Shown one piece after another: positions 24,309-33,384 of a stretch of 64,000 nucleotides of DNA. The DNA comes from CADEFQ01 sp035342635 (lineage in GTDB: Bacteria > Pseudomonadota > Gammaproteobacteria > Steroidobacterales > Steroidobacteraceae): contig DAOQXO010000003.1 of assembly GCA_035342635.1 (NCBI GenBank), positions 1 through 64,000 on the forward strand. Reading direction: 5' to 3'. Within the stretch, counting starts at the first letter, position 1. Every line of letters starts with the position of its first letter. Position numbers and translations under genes: made by a program. Below the pieces are notes generated by a model. It worked only from the letters and a program-made list of their open reading frames with translations, was not told where the DNA came from and searched no databases.

Positions 24309-24965
24309 ATGAAATCGCTGTTGCCGACTCTGCTCACCGCCGCACTCGCCGCCACCCTGCCGGGACTTGCCGCCGCTGGCACGCAGCATGCGGCCGCGGT
24401 CACGCCCCCGACCGCCGCCGCCGTACCGGCCACGGTGGTCGCGACCCGCAACGCGCTGCGCGACCTGTGGATCGGTCACATCTTCTGGGTGCGCAACGTG
24501 GTCGTCGCCCGCTACGACGACAGTGCTGCCGCCAGAACCGCGGAGGCGCAGGTGGTCGCGAATGCGAAGGCTATCGCCGGCGCGATCGAACCCTTCTACG
24601 GCAAGGCCGCCTCGGACAAGCTGTTCGGGCTGCTCGCCGGCCACTGGGGGGCGATCAGTGAACACATCGATGCCACGGAACAGGGCTCGAAGTCGGGCCA
24701 GGAAGCGGCAACCGGGAAGCTGCTCGCCAACGCGAACGAAATCGCCGATTTCCTCGCCGCCGCCAATCCCAACTGGCCGGTGGATACGCTGCGCGGCCTG
24801 CTGTCGGCGCACGGCGCCCATCACCTTCAGCAGGACCAGCAGCTGCACGATGGCCAGTACGACGCCGAGGCGCGCACCTGGGCGGCGATGTCGGCCCACA
24901 TGTACGTAGTTGCCGATGCTCTGGCCGACGGGCTGGCGGCGCAGTTTCCGGACCGCTTTCGCTGA
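24309..24965 (+). CDS. exported alpha-helical protein of unknown function
   Basis: The protein has 218 residues with a signal peptide (cleavage near LAAAG, residue 23). The mature part is nearly all helical and forms two similar halves. Each half has regularly placed His and Trp residues: LRDLWIGHIFWVRNVV, LLAGHWGAISEHI, LLSAHGAHHLQQDQQLH and MSAHMYVVADALAD. The His pattern suggests a metal-binding four-helix bundle. I do not recognise a named function. It is divergent from the four-cysteine regulator, probably its controller. Confidence 0.7.
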   Translation: MKSLLPTLLTAALAATLPGLAAAGTQHAAAVTPPTAAAVPATVVATRNALRDLWIGHIFWVRNVVVARYDDSAAARTAEAQVVANAKAIAGAIEPFYGKAASDKLFGLLAGHWGAISEHIDATEQGSKSGQEAATGKLLANANEIADFLAAANPNWPVDTLRGLLSAHGAHHLQQDQQLHDGQYDAEARTWAAMSAHMYVVADALADGLAAQFPDRFR

Positions 24966-25016
24966 ACGCAGGCTGAACGGGCAGAAAGTGGCCCCGGCGA
25001 GGAGTCTGGCCCTAAT

Positions 25017-25046
25017 ATAGGGGTCGCTGCCAGTCCCGACCCCTAT
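25017..25046 (+). other. 10-base-pair stem-loop in the leader of the small exported protein gene
   Basis: ATAGGGGTCG (25017-25026) pairs perfectly with CGACCCCTAT (25037-25046) around a ten-base loop. It ends 21 bases before the ATG at 25068. There is no T run, so it is not a typical terminator. It may stabilise the mRNA or form a binding site. Confidence 0.45.
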
Positions 25047-25067
25047 TCCGACCCGAGGATCCCATTC

Positions 25068-25427
25068 ATGAAGTTGCCGATTCTTGCCGCCGCGCTCGTC
25101 ATTGCCTTCGCCGGTGGCCCCGTCTATGCCGCGTGCACTTACCCGACAAGCCCGGACAAGATCCCGGACGGCAGGGTCGCGTCGATGGAGGAAATGATCG
25201 CCGCCAAGAAGCAGGTGGAGCAGTACAACAAGGACATGGAAGCCTACCTGTCGTGCATCAAGCTCGAATTCGACGCGCAGAGCGCCGACAGCACGCTCAC
25301 CGCCGAGCAGAAGACCGAACTCGAGAAGCGCCAGGTGCAGAAGCACAATGCCGCAATCGACGAGCTCGAGGGCGTCGCCGCCCGCTTCAACGAGCAGGTG
25401 AAGGCCTACAAGGCCGCGCATCCCTGA
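25068..25427 (+). CDS. small exported coiled-coil protein
   Basis: The protein has 119 residues with a signal peptide ending VYA-A near residue 21. The mature chain is highly charged and helical, with heptad-like stretches (MEEMIAAKKQVEQYNKDMEAYL; EELEGVAARFNEQVKAYK-type end). Two cysteines, C23 and C63, could form a disulfide. It has a hairpin in its leader and no clear operon partner. I do not recognise a family with a known role. Confidence 0.65.
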   Translation: MKLPILAAALVIAFAGGPVYAACTYPTSPDKIPDGRVASMEEMIAAKKQVEQYNKDMEAYLSCIKLEFDAQSADSTLTAEQKTELEKRQVQKHNAAIDELEGVAARFNEQVKAYKAAHP

Positions 25428-25524
25428 TTGATACCCGCCCCGCGCCGGGTCGACCTGCACTCACGGATCGACCCGGCGCATCGGATAGCTGTACCTGCGC
25501 GACTTCGGGAGCGAAGATATTCGT

Positions 25525-26580
25525 ATGGCCCCGGCCGACTCCCCAATTCCGATCGCGCGCGCGCGCGGTCTGCGCGACGCGCTCTCGCGGCCGCTGCACG
25601 ACCTGCGCATCTCGGTCATGGATCGGTGCAACTTCCGCTGCACCTATTGCATGCCGCGGGAGACTTTCCATGAGCGCTACCGCTTCCTGAAGAGTGCCGA
25701 GCGCCTGTCGTTCGACGAGATCGTGCGCATTGCGCGCCTGTTCGTTTCGCTCGGCGTGCGCAAGCTGCGCATCACGGGCGGCGAACCGCTGCTGCGCCCG
25801 AATCTCGCCGATCTCGTCGGTGACCTGACCACGCTTGCCGGTGTCGAGGACGTGGCGCTCACCACCAACGGCGTGCTGCTCGCGAAGTATGCGAGCGAGC
25901 TGAAGGCCGCGGGCCTCGGGCGGGTGACCGTGAGCCTCGACAGCCTCGATCCGCAGGTGTTCCGCGCCATGAGCGGCGACTTCGACGAGCTCGACGCCGT
26001 GCTCGAAGGGATCGAGCATGCACGCCGCGCCGGCCTGACCCCGATCAAGGTCAACTCGGTGATCCAGCGCGGCATCAACGATGCCGGCGTACTCGACCTC
26101 GCCGCGCGCTTTCGCGGCACCGGCGTCAGCGTGCGCTTCATCGAATACATGGACGTCGGCAATCGCAACCACTGGACGCCCGATCTCGTCGTGCCCTCCG
26201 CCGAACTGCACGCGCGCATCCACGCCCGCTGGCCGCTCGTGCCGCGTGGCCGCAGCTACGTGGGCGAAGTGGCCGAGCACTACGCCTACGCCGACGGCGA
26301 GGGCGAGATCGGCTTCATTTCCTCGGTATCGCAGCCCTTCTGCGGCGATTGCTCGCGTGCGCGCCTGTCGTCCGACGGCGGACTCTATACCTGCCTGTTC
26401 GCGACCCACGGACTCGACCTGCGCGCGCCGCTGCGCGCCGGTGCGACTGACGAGGAGCTGCTCGCCATCATCCGCGGGCGCTGGGCCCAGCGCACCGATC
26501 GCTACAGCGAGTTGCGCGCCACGGAGCGCGCCGCCGCAGCGCAGGGGCGCAAGGTCGAAATGAACTACATCGGCGGCTAG
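25525..26580 (+). CDS. moaA: GTP 3',8-cyclase MoaA
   Basis: This 351-residue radical SAM enzyme carries out the first step of molybdenum cofactor synthesis, turning GTP into 3',8-cyclo-GTP. The SAM cluster is held by C35, C39 and C42 (CNFRCTYC). The second cluster that binds GTP is held by C273, C276 and C290. ITGGEPLLR is the GGE motif, and the chain ends in the conserved GG needed for activity. It opens the Moco operon; moaC follows by 12 bases. Confidence 0.96.
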   Translation: MAPADSPIPIARARGLRDALSRPLHDLRISVMDRCNFRCTYCMPRETFHERYRFLKSAERLSFDEIVRIARLFVSLGVRKLRITGGEPLLRPNLADLVGDLTTLAGVEDVALTTNGVLLAKYASELKAAGLGRVTVSLDSLDPQVFRAMSGDFDELDAVLEGIEHARRAGLTPIKVNSVIQRGINDAGVLDLAARFRGTGVSVRFIEYMDVGNRNHWTPDLVVPSAELHARIHARWPLVPRGRSYVGEVAEHYAYADGEGEIGFISSVSQPFCGDCSRARLSSDGGLYTCLFATHGLDLRAPLRAGATDEELLAIIRGRWAQRTDRYSELRATERAAAAQGRKVEMNYIGG

Positions 26581-26592
26581 GAACGCGCGACT

Positions 26593-27093
26593 ATGGCCAC
26601 CCGCAAAGCCGCGCCCGCGCTGACGCATGTGGATGCCGCGCGCCGCCCGACCATGGTCGATGTCGGCACCAAGGACATCACACTGCGCGAGGCGAGCGCC
26701 GAGGCCATCGTGACGCTGCCGCGCGCGGCGGCGCTGGCCCTGCGCCGCGGCAAGGAGCGCACCAAGAAGGGACCGGTCTTCGACACCGCGATCGTCGCCG
26801 GCGTGATGGCCGCAAAGCGCACCCACGAGCTCATCCCGTTCTGTCATCCGCTCGGGCTCGAGCGCTGCCGCATCACGATCGAGCAGCCGCGTGCGGGCCG
26901 CATCGTCATCCGCTGCGACGTGGCGGTACACGGGCGCACCGGCGTGGAGATGGAAGCGCTCACCGGCGCCGTCGGCGCCGCCCTCACGATCTACGACATG
27001 ACCAAGGCGCTCTCGCACGACATCGTGATCGAAAGCGTGCGCCTGGTATCGAAGAGCGGCGGCAAGCACGACTTCCGGCGCGCACGGCGATGA
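26593..27093 (+). CDS. moaC: cyclic pyranopterin monophosphate synthase MoaC
   Basis: This 166-residue enzyme converts cyclo-GTP to cyclic pyranopterin monophosphate. The conserved FDTAIVAGVMAAKRTHELIP, FCHPL and LTGAVGAALTIYDMTKAL stretches include the active-site Lys, His, Asp and Lys. The length is usual. The stop overlaps the ATG of the MobA-MoaD gene by four bases, so the operon is translationally coupled. Confidence 0.96.
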   Translation: MATRKAAPALTHVDAARRPTMVDVGTKDITLREASAEAIVTLPRAAALALRRGKERTKKGPVFDTAIVAGVMAAKRTHELIPFCHPLGLERCRITIEQPRAGRIVIRCDVAVHGRTGVEMEALTGAVGAALTIYDMTKALSHDIVIESVRLVSKSGGKHDFRRARR

Positions 27094-27932
27094 ACGCGGC
27101 GGCGCCGCTGCATGGCCTGGTGCTCACCGGCGGGCGCAGCACGCGCATGAAGCGCGACAAGGCCGCCCTCGCCTACCATGGCGAAACGCAGCTCGAGCAC
27201 GCGTGGCGCCTGCTCGCACCCCATGTGGCGCGGCGTTTCGTGTCGGTGCGCGCCGACCAACGGCACGATCCGCTGCGCGCGGGCTATCCGCAGATCATCG
27301 ATTCGATCGCAGACGCGGGGCCGGCTGCCGGCATCCTCGCCGCGTTCGAGGCGCATCCGGACGCGGCATGGCTGGTGCTCGCCTGCGACCTGCCGCACCT
27401 CGATGCGCGCACGCTCGGCCATCTGGTTGCGCAACGCGATCCCACGCGACCTGCCACCGCCTACCGCAGTGCACACGATGGCCTGCCCGAGCCCCTGTGC
27501 GCCATCTGGGAGCCGGCCAGCCGCGCGCCGCTCACCGCCGCGCTCGCCGCGGGGCGCAGCTGCCCGCGCAAGTTCCTGATCAATGCCGACACCAAGCTGC
27601 TCGATCCGCTCGTCCCGCACGCGCTCGACAACGTGAATGAAAGCCACGAGTATTGGTCGGCCATGAGCTCATTGAACGCCGCACCGGCCCCGCTGCACGT
27701 CAAAGTGCAGTATTTCGCACTGCTGCGCGAGCAGGCCGGACGCAGTGAAGAGACACTCGCCACGCTCGCGCGCACACCGCGCGACCTCTACGAGGAATTG
27801 CGCGCGCGCCATTCGTTCACGCTGCCGCCCGAACTGCTGCGGGTGGCCGTGAACGCGGAGTTCGGCGACTGGACACAACCACTTGCCGACGGTGACGCGG
27901 TGGTGTTCATTCCGCCGGTCGCGGGCGGCTGA
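27090..27932 (+). CDS. MobA-MoaD fusion: molybdenum cofactor nucleotidyltransferase joined to MPT synthase small subunit
   Basis: The protein has 280 residues. Residues 1 to about 190 are a MobA-like nucleotidyltransferase: LTGGRSTRMKRDKAAL is the GTP-binding loop and LACDLPHLD the metal site. Residues about 198-280 are MoaD (VQYFALLREQAG to FIPPVAGG). The chain ends in the free Gly-Gly that MoeB adenylates and a sulfurtransferase converts to thiocarboxylate. An in-frame ATG at 27663 (residue 192) stands right at the join, so a separate MoaD might also be made. Codon phase is continuous and no stop interrupts it. Whether the first domain adds GMP or CMP cannot be told. Confidence 0.9.
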   Translation: MNAAAPLHGLVLTGGRSTRMKRDKAALAYHGETQLEHAWRLLAPHVARRFVSVRADQRHDPLRAGYPQIIDSIADAGPAAGILAAFEAHPDAAWLVLACDLPHLDARTLGHLVAQRDPTRPATAYRSAHDGLPEPLCAIWEPASRAPLTAALAAGRSCPRKFLINADTKLLDPLVPHALDNVNESHEYWSAMSSLNAAPAPLHVKVQYFALLREQAGRSEETLATLARTPRDLYEELRARHSFTLPPELLRVAVNAEFGDWTQPLADGDAVVFIPPVAGG

Positions 27933-27943
27933 CGAGGCCCGCC

Positions 27944-29551
27944 GTGCCGCACTTTCGCCTCACCAGCGCTTCGATCGACGTCGCCGCCGCGCAGCGCGAA
28001 CTTGCCGACCCCGCCTTTGGCGGCTACGTCGCCTTCGAGGGCTGGGTCCGCGACTTCAATGAAGGCCGCCGCGTCGAGCACCTCGAGTACGAAGCGTTCG
28101 AGCCACTGGCCGTGCGCGAAGGCGAGCGCATCCTCGCCGAGGCCTGCGAACGGCACGGCGTCACGCATGCCCTATGCATCCACCGGATCGGCGACCTCGC
28201 CATCGGCGAACTGGCCGTGTGGGTCGGAGTCAGCGCACCGCACCGGGACGAGGCCTTCCGCGCGTGCCGCCAGATCATCGACGAGGTCAAGCACCGCGTG
28301 CCGATCTGGAAGAAGGAGCACTACGAGGATGGTGACTCGGGCTGGGTGAACTGCGAGCGCTGTGCGGCGCCCGCTCCCGACCCGGCGGGACCTGCGCCTG
28401 CCGTGCCTCACGACCACGACCACAGTCACGGTCACGACCGCCACGTCCACACACATGCCGATCACGCCGCGCGCGTGCCCGCGCCGGATTACTCGCGGCA
28501 GATGGCGCTGCGCGAAGTCGGTGCCGCCGGCCAGGCGCGTCTCGCGGCCGCGTCGGTACTGGTGGTCGGCGCCGGCGGCCTCGGCGTGCCGGTGCTGCAG
28601 TACCTGGCCGCCGCGGGCATCGGGCGCCTCGGCATCGTCGACCATGACAGGCTCGAGCCCTCGAACCTGCACCGCCAGACGATGTATTCGCTCGCCGACT
28701 GCGGCAGGCCGAAAGCGCAGCTGGCGGCGGCCCGGCTGCGCGAGCTGGGTGCGGCGCGGATCGATGTCCATGTCGCGCGCCTCGATGCCTCGAACGTCAC
28801 GCCACTGCTCACGCCCTACGACATCGTCGTCGACTGCACCGACAACTTCGCGACGAAGTTGCTGTTGAACGACGCCGCCCTCGCGCTCGCGCGCATTGCC
28901 GTGTTCGCGAGCGTCTACCAGTACGAGGGTCAGCTGCAGGTGGTCGATCCCGGGCGCGGCACCGCCTGCCTGCGCTGCGTTTGGCCCGCCGCCACGCGCG
29001 ACGGCCTGGTCGGCAATTGCGCGACCGCCGGCGTGCTCGGCCCGGTGCCGGGCACGCTCGGTACGCTGCAGGCGCTCGAAGTGCTGAAGGTCCTGCTCGA
29101 TCTCCCGGGCCGCCTCGGCGGCGAAGTGATGCTGATCGACCTGTTGTCGCTCGCCACCAGACGCCTGCAGGCGCGGCCGGCCGCGGATCACCACAGCCAC
29201 GGGCGGCAGCCCGCCGAGAGCACCGCTGCCGACATCGATCTCAGTTTCGAATCGATCGCGGCCGCGGCGACGGCGGGCTACACGATCGTCGATATCCGCG
29301 AACCCGCGGAGACCGCCGTGAGCCCGATCGTCGGGGCTCCCGTGCAGGAATTGCCGCTCGGGGCGCTGCTCTCCGGCGCCCCGCTGGCGCCCGGCGAGCG
29401 GCACCTGCTCGTCTGCGCCCACGGCATGCGCAGCCATGCCGCGGCCGAGGCGCTGCGGGCGCGCGGGTTGCGGCAGGTGTATTCGCTGCGCGGTGGTACC
29501 GCGGCGCTGGCGCAGGCTGGGCTGCGCCGGGGCGCTCAGGCGCGGGTCTGA
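27944..29551 (+). CDS. MoaE-MoeB-rhodanese triple fusion with His-rich linker
   Basis: The protein has 535 residues. Residues 1 to about 140 are MoaE, the large subunit of molybdopterin synthase, with its lysines in VKHRVPIWKKEHY. Residues 156-174 hold nine histidines. About 185-410 is MoeB/ThiF: GAGGLG at 209-214, EPSNLHRQ and C342-x2-C345; the usual second CxxC is absent and HHSHG is found there. About 425-530 is a rhodanese domain with active cysteine C491 in CAHGMRS. One chain would hold the synthase subunit, the MoaD adenylyltransferase and the sulfur donor domain. The start is GTG at 27944, with GAGG six bases upstream. Confidence 0.92.
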   Translation: MPHFRLTSASIDVAAAQRELADPAFGGYVAFEGWVRDFNEGRRVEHLEYEAFEPLAVREGERILAEACERHGVTHALCIHRIGDLAIGELAVWVGVSAPHRDEAFRACRQIIDEVKHRVPIWKKEHYEDGDSGWVNCERCAAPAPDPAGPAPAVPHDHDHSHGHDRHVHTHADHAARVPAPDYSRQMALREVGAAGQARLAAASVLVVGAGGLGVPVLQYLAAAGIGRLGIVDHDRLEPSNLHRQTMYSLADCGRPKAQLAAARLRELGAARIDVHVARLDASNVTPLLTPYDIVVDCTDNFATKLLLNDAALALARIAVFASVYQYEGQLQVVDPGRGTACLRCVWPAATRDGLVGNCATAGVLGPVPGTLGTLQALEVLKVLLDLPGRLGGEVMLIDLLSLATRRLQARPAADHHSHGRQPAESTAADIDLSFESIAAAATAGYTIVDIREPAETAVSPIVGAPVQELPLGALLSGAPLAPGERHLLVCAHGMRSHAAAEALRARGLRQVYSLRGGTAALAQAGLRRGAQARV

Positions 29552-30810
29552 CCCCCGCCGCGCACCACGTACTTGTAGCTCGTCAACTGTTCCACGCCCA
29601 CCGGGCCGCGAGCGTGGAAGCGATCGGTGGAAATGCCGATCTCCGCCCCCATGCCGAACTCGCCGCCGTCGGCGAACTGCGTGGAGGCGTTATGCAGCAC
29701 GATCGCGCTGTCGACTCGCGACAGGAAGCGCTCCGCGGTCGCGGCGTTGGCCGTGACGATCGCCTCCGTGTGCGACGAACCGTAGCGCGCGATGTGCGCG
29801 ATCGCCGCATCGACGCCGTCGACGACACGCGCCGCGATCACCGCGTCCAGGTACTCGGCGGCCCAGTCGGCTTCGTCGGCGGGCCGCACGCGCGGATCCA
29901 CCGCCCGCATCATCTCGTCGCCGCGCACTTCGCAACCGGCATCGAGGAGGTCGCGCACCAGCATTGTCAGCAGGCCGGCGCCCGCGGCTCGATCGACGAG
30001 CAGCGTCTCGGCCGCGCCGCACACTCCCGTGCGCCGCAGCTTCGCGTTGTGCACGATCGCGCGCGCCATGTCCGCATCGGCATCGCGATCGACATAGACG
30101 TGGCACACGCCTTCCAGGTGCCCGATCACCGGCACGCGCGCCTCGGCCTTCACCCGCGCGACCAGGGCCTTGCCGCCGCGCGGCACCAGCACGTCGATGT
30201 ATTCACGCATGCCGCCGAGCATGCAGCCCACCGCTTCGCGATCGGTGGTGGGCACGAGCTGTATCGCCTCGACCGGCAGGTCCGCGGCGGCGAGGCCCGC
30301 CGCCAGGCAGGCATGGATCGCGCGGTTCGAGCGGCTGCTCTCCGAGCCTCCGCGCAGGATCACCGGATTGCCGGACTTGAGGCACAGCGCCCCCGCATCC
30401 GCGGTCACGTTCGGCCGGCTCTCGTAGATGATGCCGATCACGCCGAGCGGCACGCGCACCCGCTGGATCAGCAGGCCGTTCGGCCGCTGCCACTGCCCGA
30501 CAATGGCGCCGACCGGATCGGGTAGCGCCGCGATCGCATCGAGACCGAGCGCCATCGATTCGACCCGCGCCGGATCGAGCGCAAGGCGATCGAGCATCGC
30601 AGCCGACAGGCCCCTGGCGCGCGCCGCCGCCAGGTCCTCGGCGTTGGCCGCGAGAATGGTGGCCGATTGCGCCCGGATCGCGGCCGCCGCCGCCGCGAGG
30701 GCTGCGTTCTTCCTGGTGGTGCCCGCCAGTGCGAGCGCCGGCGCAGCGGCCCGCGCGGCACGGCCGATCCGCGCCATCAGGTCGGCAATGTCAGTGCGCG
30801 CTTCAGTCAT
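29536..30810 (-). CDS. proA: gamma-glutamyl phosphate reductase
   Basis: This 424-residue enzyme is the second of proline synthesis; it reduces glutamyl-5-phosphate to the semialdehyde with NADPH. It is a member of the aldehyde dehydrogenase superfamily, with the catalytic cysteine in RRTGVCGAAETLL. The VIGIIYESRPNVT and FGMGAEIGISTDRFHARGP stretches are family signatures. The ATG overlaps the proB stop by eight bases. The 3' end overlaps the convergent Moco fusion gene by 16 bases. Confidence 0.97.
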   Translation of the reverse strand: MTEARTDIADLMARIGRAARAAAPALALAGTTRKNAALAAAAAAIRAQSATILAANAEDLAAARARGLSAAMLDRLALDPARVESMALGLDAIAALPDPVGAIVGQWQRPNGLLIQRVRVPLGVIGIIYESRPNVTADAGALCLKSGNPVILRGGSESSRSNRAIHACLAAGLAAADLPVEAIQLVPTTDREAVGCMLGGMREYIDVLVPRGGKALVARVKAEARVPVIGHLEGVCHVYVDRDADADMARAIVHNAKLRRTGVCGAAETLLVDRAAGAGLLTMLVRDLLDAGCEVRGDEMMRAVDPRVRPADEADWAAEYLDAVIAARVVDGVDAAIAHIARYGSSHTEAIVTANAATAERFLSRVDSAIVLHNASTQFADGGEFGMGAEIGISTDRFHARGPVGVEQLTSYKYVVRGGGQTRA

Positions 30811-31969
30811 TTTCGGTCGGTGCCTCCTCGGCGACGACCACGAGATCGTCGCGATGAATCATCTCGTCGCGGCCGCGGTACCCGAGCAGCTCGGCGAGTT
30901 CGCGACTCTTGCGACCCATGATGCGCGTGACATCGCCGTCGGCATAGGCCGCGATGCCGCGCGCGAATTCCTGTCCGTCCGGCGTGATGACGCTCACGGA
31001 GTCGCCCCGATCGAAGCGGCCGCGCACTCCGGTCACGCCGGCCGGCAGCAGGCTCTTGCCCGAGCGCAGCGCACGCAATGCGCCCTCGTCGATCAGGATC
31101 GCGCCTTTCGGCCGGAGCGATCCGGCAATCCACTGCTGGCGCGCGGTGCGCGGATTGCCCTGCGGAAAGAACCATGTGCAGCGCGCACCGCGTTCGATGC
31201 GTCGCAACGGATGCCGGTGCGCGCCTGCGGCGATGCACAGGTGCGCGCCCGCGGAGACGGCAATGCGCGCCGCAGCGACCTTGGTGGCCATGCCGCCGGT
31301 GCCGAAGTCGGAGCGCGCTGTGCCGGCCATCGCCTCGATGGCCGGGGTCACGCGCATCACGCGCTCGACGAACTGCGCGTCGGCATCGACGCCCGGATCG
31401 GCCGTGTACAGTCCGTCGACGTCGGACAACAGCACGACACAATCGGCAGAAGCCATCTGCGCAACCCGCGCAGCCAGCCGGTCGTTGTCACCGTAGCGGA
31501 TCTCGGTCGTTGCGACCGTATCGTTCTCGTTGATCACCGGCACCACGCCGAGCCCGAGCAGGCCGTTCAGCGTGGCCCGCGCGTTGAGATAGCGGCGGCG
31601 GCGCTCGCTGTCCTCGAGGGTCAGCAGCACCTGCGCGACGGTGACGCCCTGCGCATCGAACACTTCTTTATAGGCGTGCGCCAGCCGGATCTGGCCGACC
31701 GCCGCGGCCGCCTGGCTCGCCTCGAGCCGCAGCGCACCGGCCGGCAGGCCGAGCTGGCGCCGCCCGAGCGCAATCGCCCCGGATGACACCAGGATGACCT
31801 GCTGGCCGCGCCGACGCATGCGCACGAGGTCCGCGGCGAGTGTCTCGAGCCAGGCGCGGTTCAGGCGCCCCGTGGCCCCGTCGACGAGCAGGGACGAGCC
31901 CACCTTGACGACGATGCGGCGGGCTTTGGCAAGCGGCGAGGCCGGCGAAACCGGTCGTCTGGTGTGCAT
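30803..31969 (-). CDS. proB: glutamate 5-kinase
   Basis: This 388-residue enzyme is the first of proline synthesis and phosphorylates glutamate. The amino-acid kinase domain has VVKVGSSLLVD, SSGAIALGRRQLG, INENDTV and FGTGGMATKVAAA. A C-terminal PUA domain (KSLLPAGVTGVRGRFDRGD on) is present, as in the E. coli enzyme. Proline feedback is typical of the family. proA follows with overlapping reading frames. Confidence 0.97.
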   Translation of the reverse strand: MHTRRPVSPASPLAKARRIVVKVGSSLLVDGATGRLNRAWLETLAADLVRMRRRGQQVILVSSGAIALGRRQLGLPAGALRLEASQAAAAVGQIRLAHAYKEVFDAQGVTVAQVLLTLEDSERRRRYLNARATLNGLLGLGVVPVINENDTVATTEIRYGDNDRLAARVAQMASADCVVLLSDVDGLYTADPGVDADAQFVERVMRVTPAIEAMAGTARSDFGTGGMATKVAAARIAVSAGAHLCIAAGAHRHPLRRIERGARCTWFFPQGNPRTARQQWIAGSLRPKGAILIDEGALRALRSGKSLLPAGVTGVRGRFDRGDSVSVITPDGQEFARGIAAYADGDVTRIMGRKSRELAELLGYRGRDEMIHRDDLVVVAEEAPTEND

Positions 31970-32080
31970 GGCGGGGGCCGAAAATCCGGGGGGAGAACCG
32001 ATTCATTATACGGTACCGGCGCGTTGCCTCGGCTCCGGGGTGACCGCATACTATTCGCTGGCGACTACAGGATCCCCACC

Positions 32081-32416
<336 letters not shown>

Positions 32417-32513
32417 CGTCGGGCGGCCCGGTCGCCCTTGAAACCCCTCGCCGCGCCCCCAACTCATGCTGGGCGCCTATGCCCCGGCTCATGCACAGGA
32501 ACCTGAACGCGAA

Positions 32514-33380
32514 ATGAAGCGAATCCTCCTATTCCTCGCCACCAACCTTGCCGTGATCGTCGTGCTGTCGATCGTGGCGCGCATTTTCGGCGTCGACCAG
32601 TACCTGATGGCGCGCGGCGGCAGCCTCGGCGGACTGCTGGTCTTTGCCGCGATCTTCGGTTTCGGCGGCGCGCTGATTTCGCTCGCGATGTCGAAATGGA
32701 TGGCCAAGCGCGCGATGGGTGTGCGCGTCATCACGCAGCCTGCCAATGCCACCGAGCAGTGGCTGGTCAACACCGTGCGCGCACAGGCCGACCAGGCGGG
32801 CATCGGCATGCCGGAAGTCGGCATCTTCGACTCCCCGCAGCCCAACGCCTTCGCCACCGGCGCGCGACGCGACGCCGCCCTGGTCGCGGTCAGCAGCGGG
32901 CTGCTGCGCGCGATGAACCAGAAGGAAGCCGAAGCGGTCCTCGCCCACGAAATCAGCCACGTCGCCAACGGCGACATGGTGACCCTCACGCTGATCCAGG
33001 GCGTCGTGAACACCTTCGTGATCTTCCTCGCCCGCGTGATCGGCGGCCTCGTCGATCGGCGCGAGGACGGGCGCGGCATGGCGTATTTCGCTACCGTGAT
33101 CGTCGCCGAGATCGTGCTCGGCATCTTCGCGAGCATGATCGTCATGTGGTACTCGCGGCACCGCGAGTTCCGCGCCGACGCGGGCGGCGCGCGTCTCGCC
33201 GGCACCACCAACATGATCAGCGCGCTCGAGCGCCTGAAGGCGGGACAGCCGCAACCGCTACCCGCCCAGATGGCCGCCTTCGGCATCGCCGGCGGCAGAG
33301 GTGCAGGCCTGAGAAAGCTCTTCATGAGCCACCCGCCGCTCGATGAGCGTATCGAAGCGCTGCGTACCGCGCGCCTGTAA
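32514..33380 (+). CDS. htpX: membrane zinc protease HtpX
   Basis: This 288-residue M48 protease of the inner membrane degrades misfolded membrane proteins alongside FtsH. The catalytic zinc motif is HEISHVANGD, and the third ligand lies in REFRADAGGARLAG. Two N-terminal and two central hydrophobic helices fit the family. The ATG at 32514 gives the standard MKRILLFLATNLAV start. The gene follows the poly-Asp protein by 97 bases. HtpX is usually stress-controlled through the Cpx system, but no site could be assigned here. Confidence 0.95.
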   Translation: MKRILLFLATNLAVIVVLSIVARIFGVDQYLMARGGSLGGLLVFAAIFGFGGALISLAMSKWMAKRAMGVRVITQPANATEQWLVNTVRAQADQAGIGMPEVGIFDSPQPNAFATGARRDAALVAVSSGLLRAMNQKEAEAVLAHEISHVANGDMVTLTLIQGVVNTFVIFLARVIGGLVDRREDGRGMAYFATVIVAEIVLGIFASMIVMWYSRHREFRADAGGARLAGTTNMISALERLKAGQPQPLPAQMAAFGIAGGRGAGLRKLFMSHPPLDERIEALRTARL

Positions 33381-33384
33381 GTCC

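Noticed and set aside
25428..25524. Moco riboswitch upstream of moaA
   Set aside because: I looked for the long Moco aptamer, but the gap is only 97 bases and shows no matching helices.
27663..27932. Separate moaD gene starting at the internal ATG
   Set aside because: The frame is continuous with MobA with no stop and only a weak ribosome site, so the fusion is annotated; a second product is kept as a possibility in the findings.
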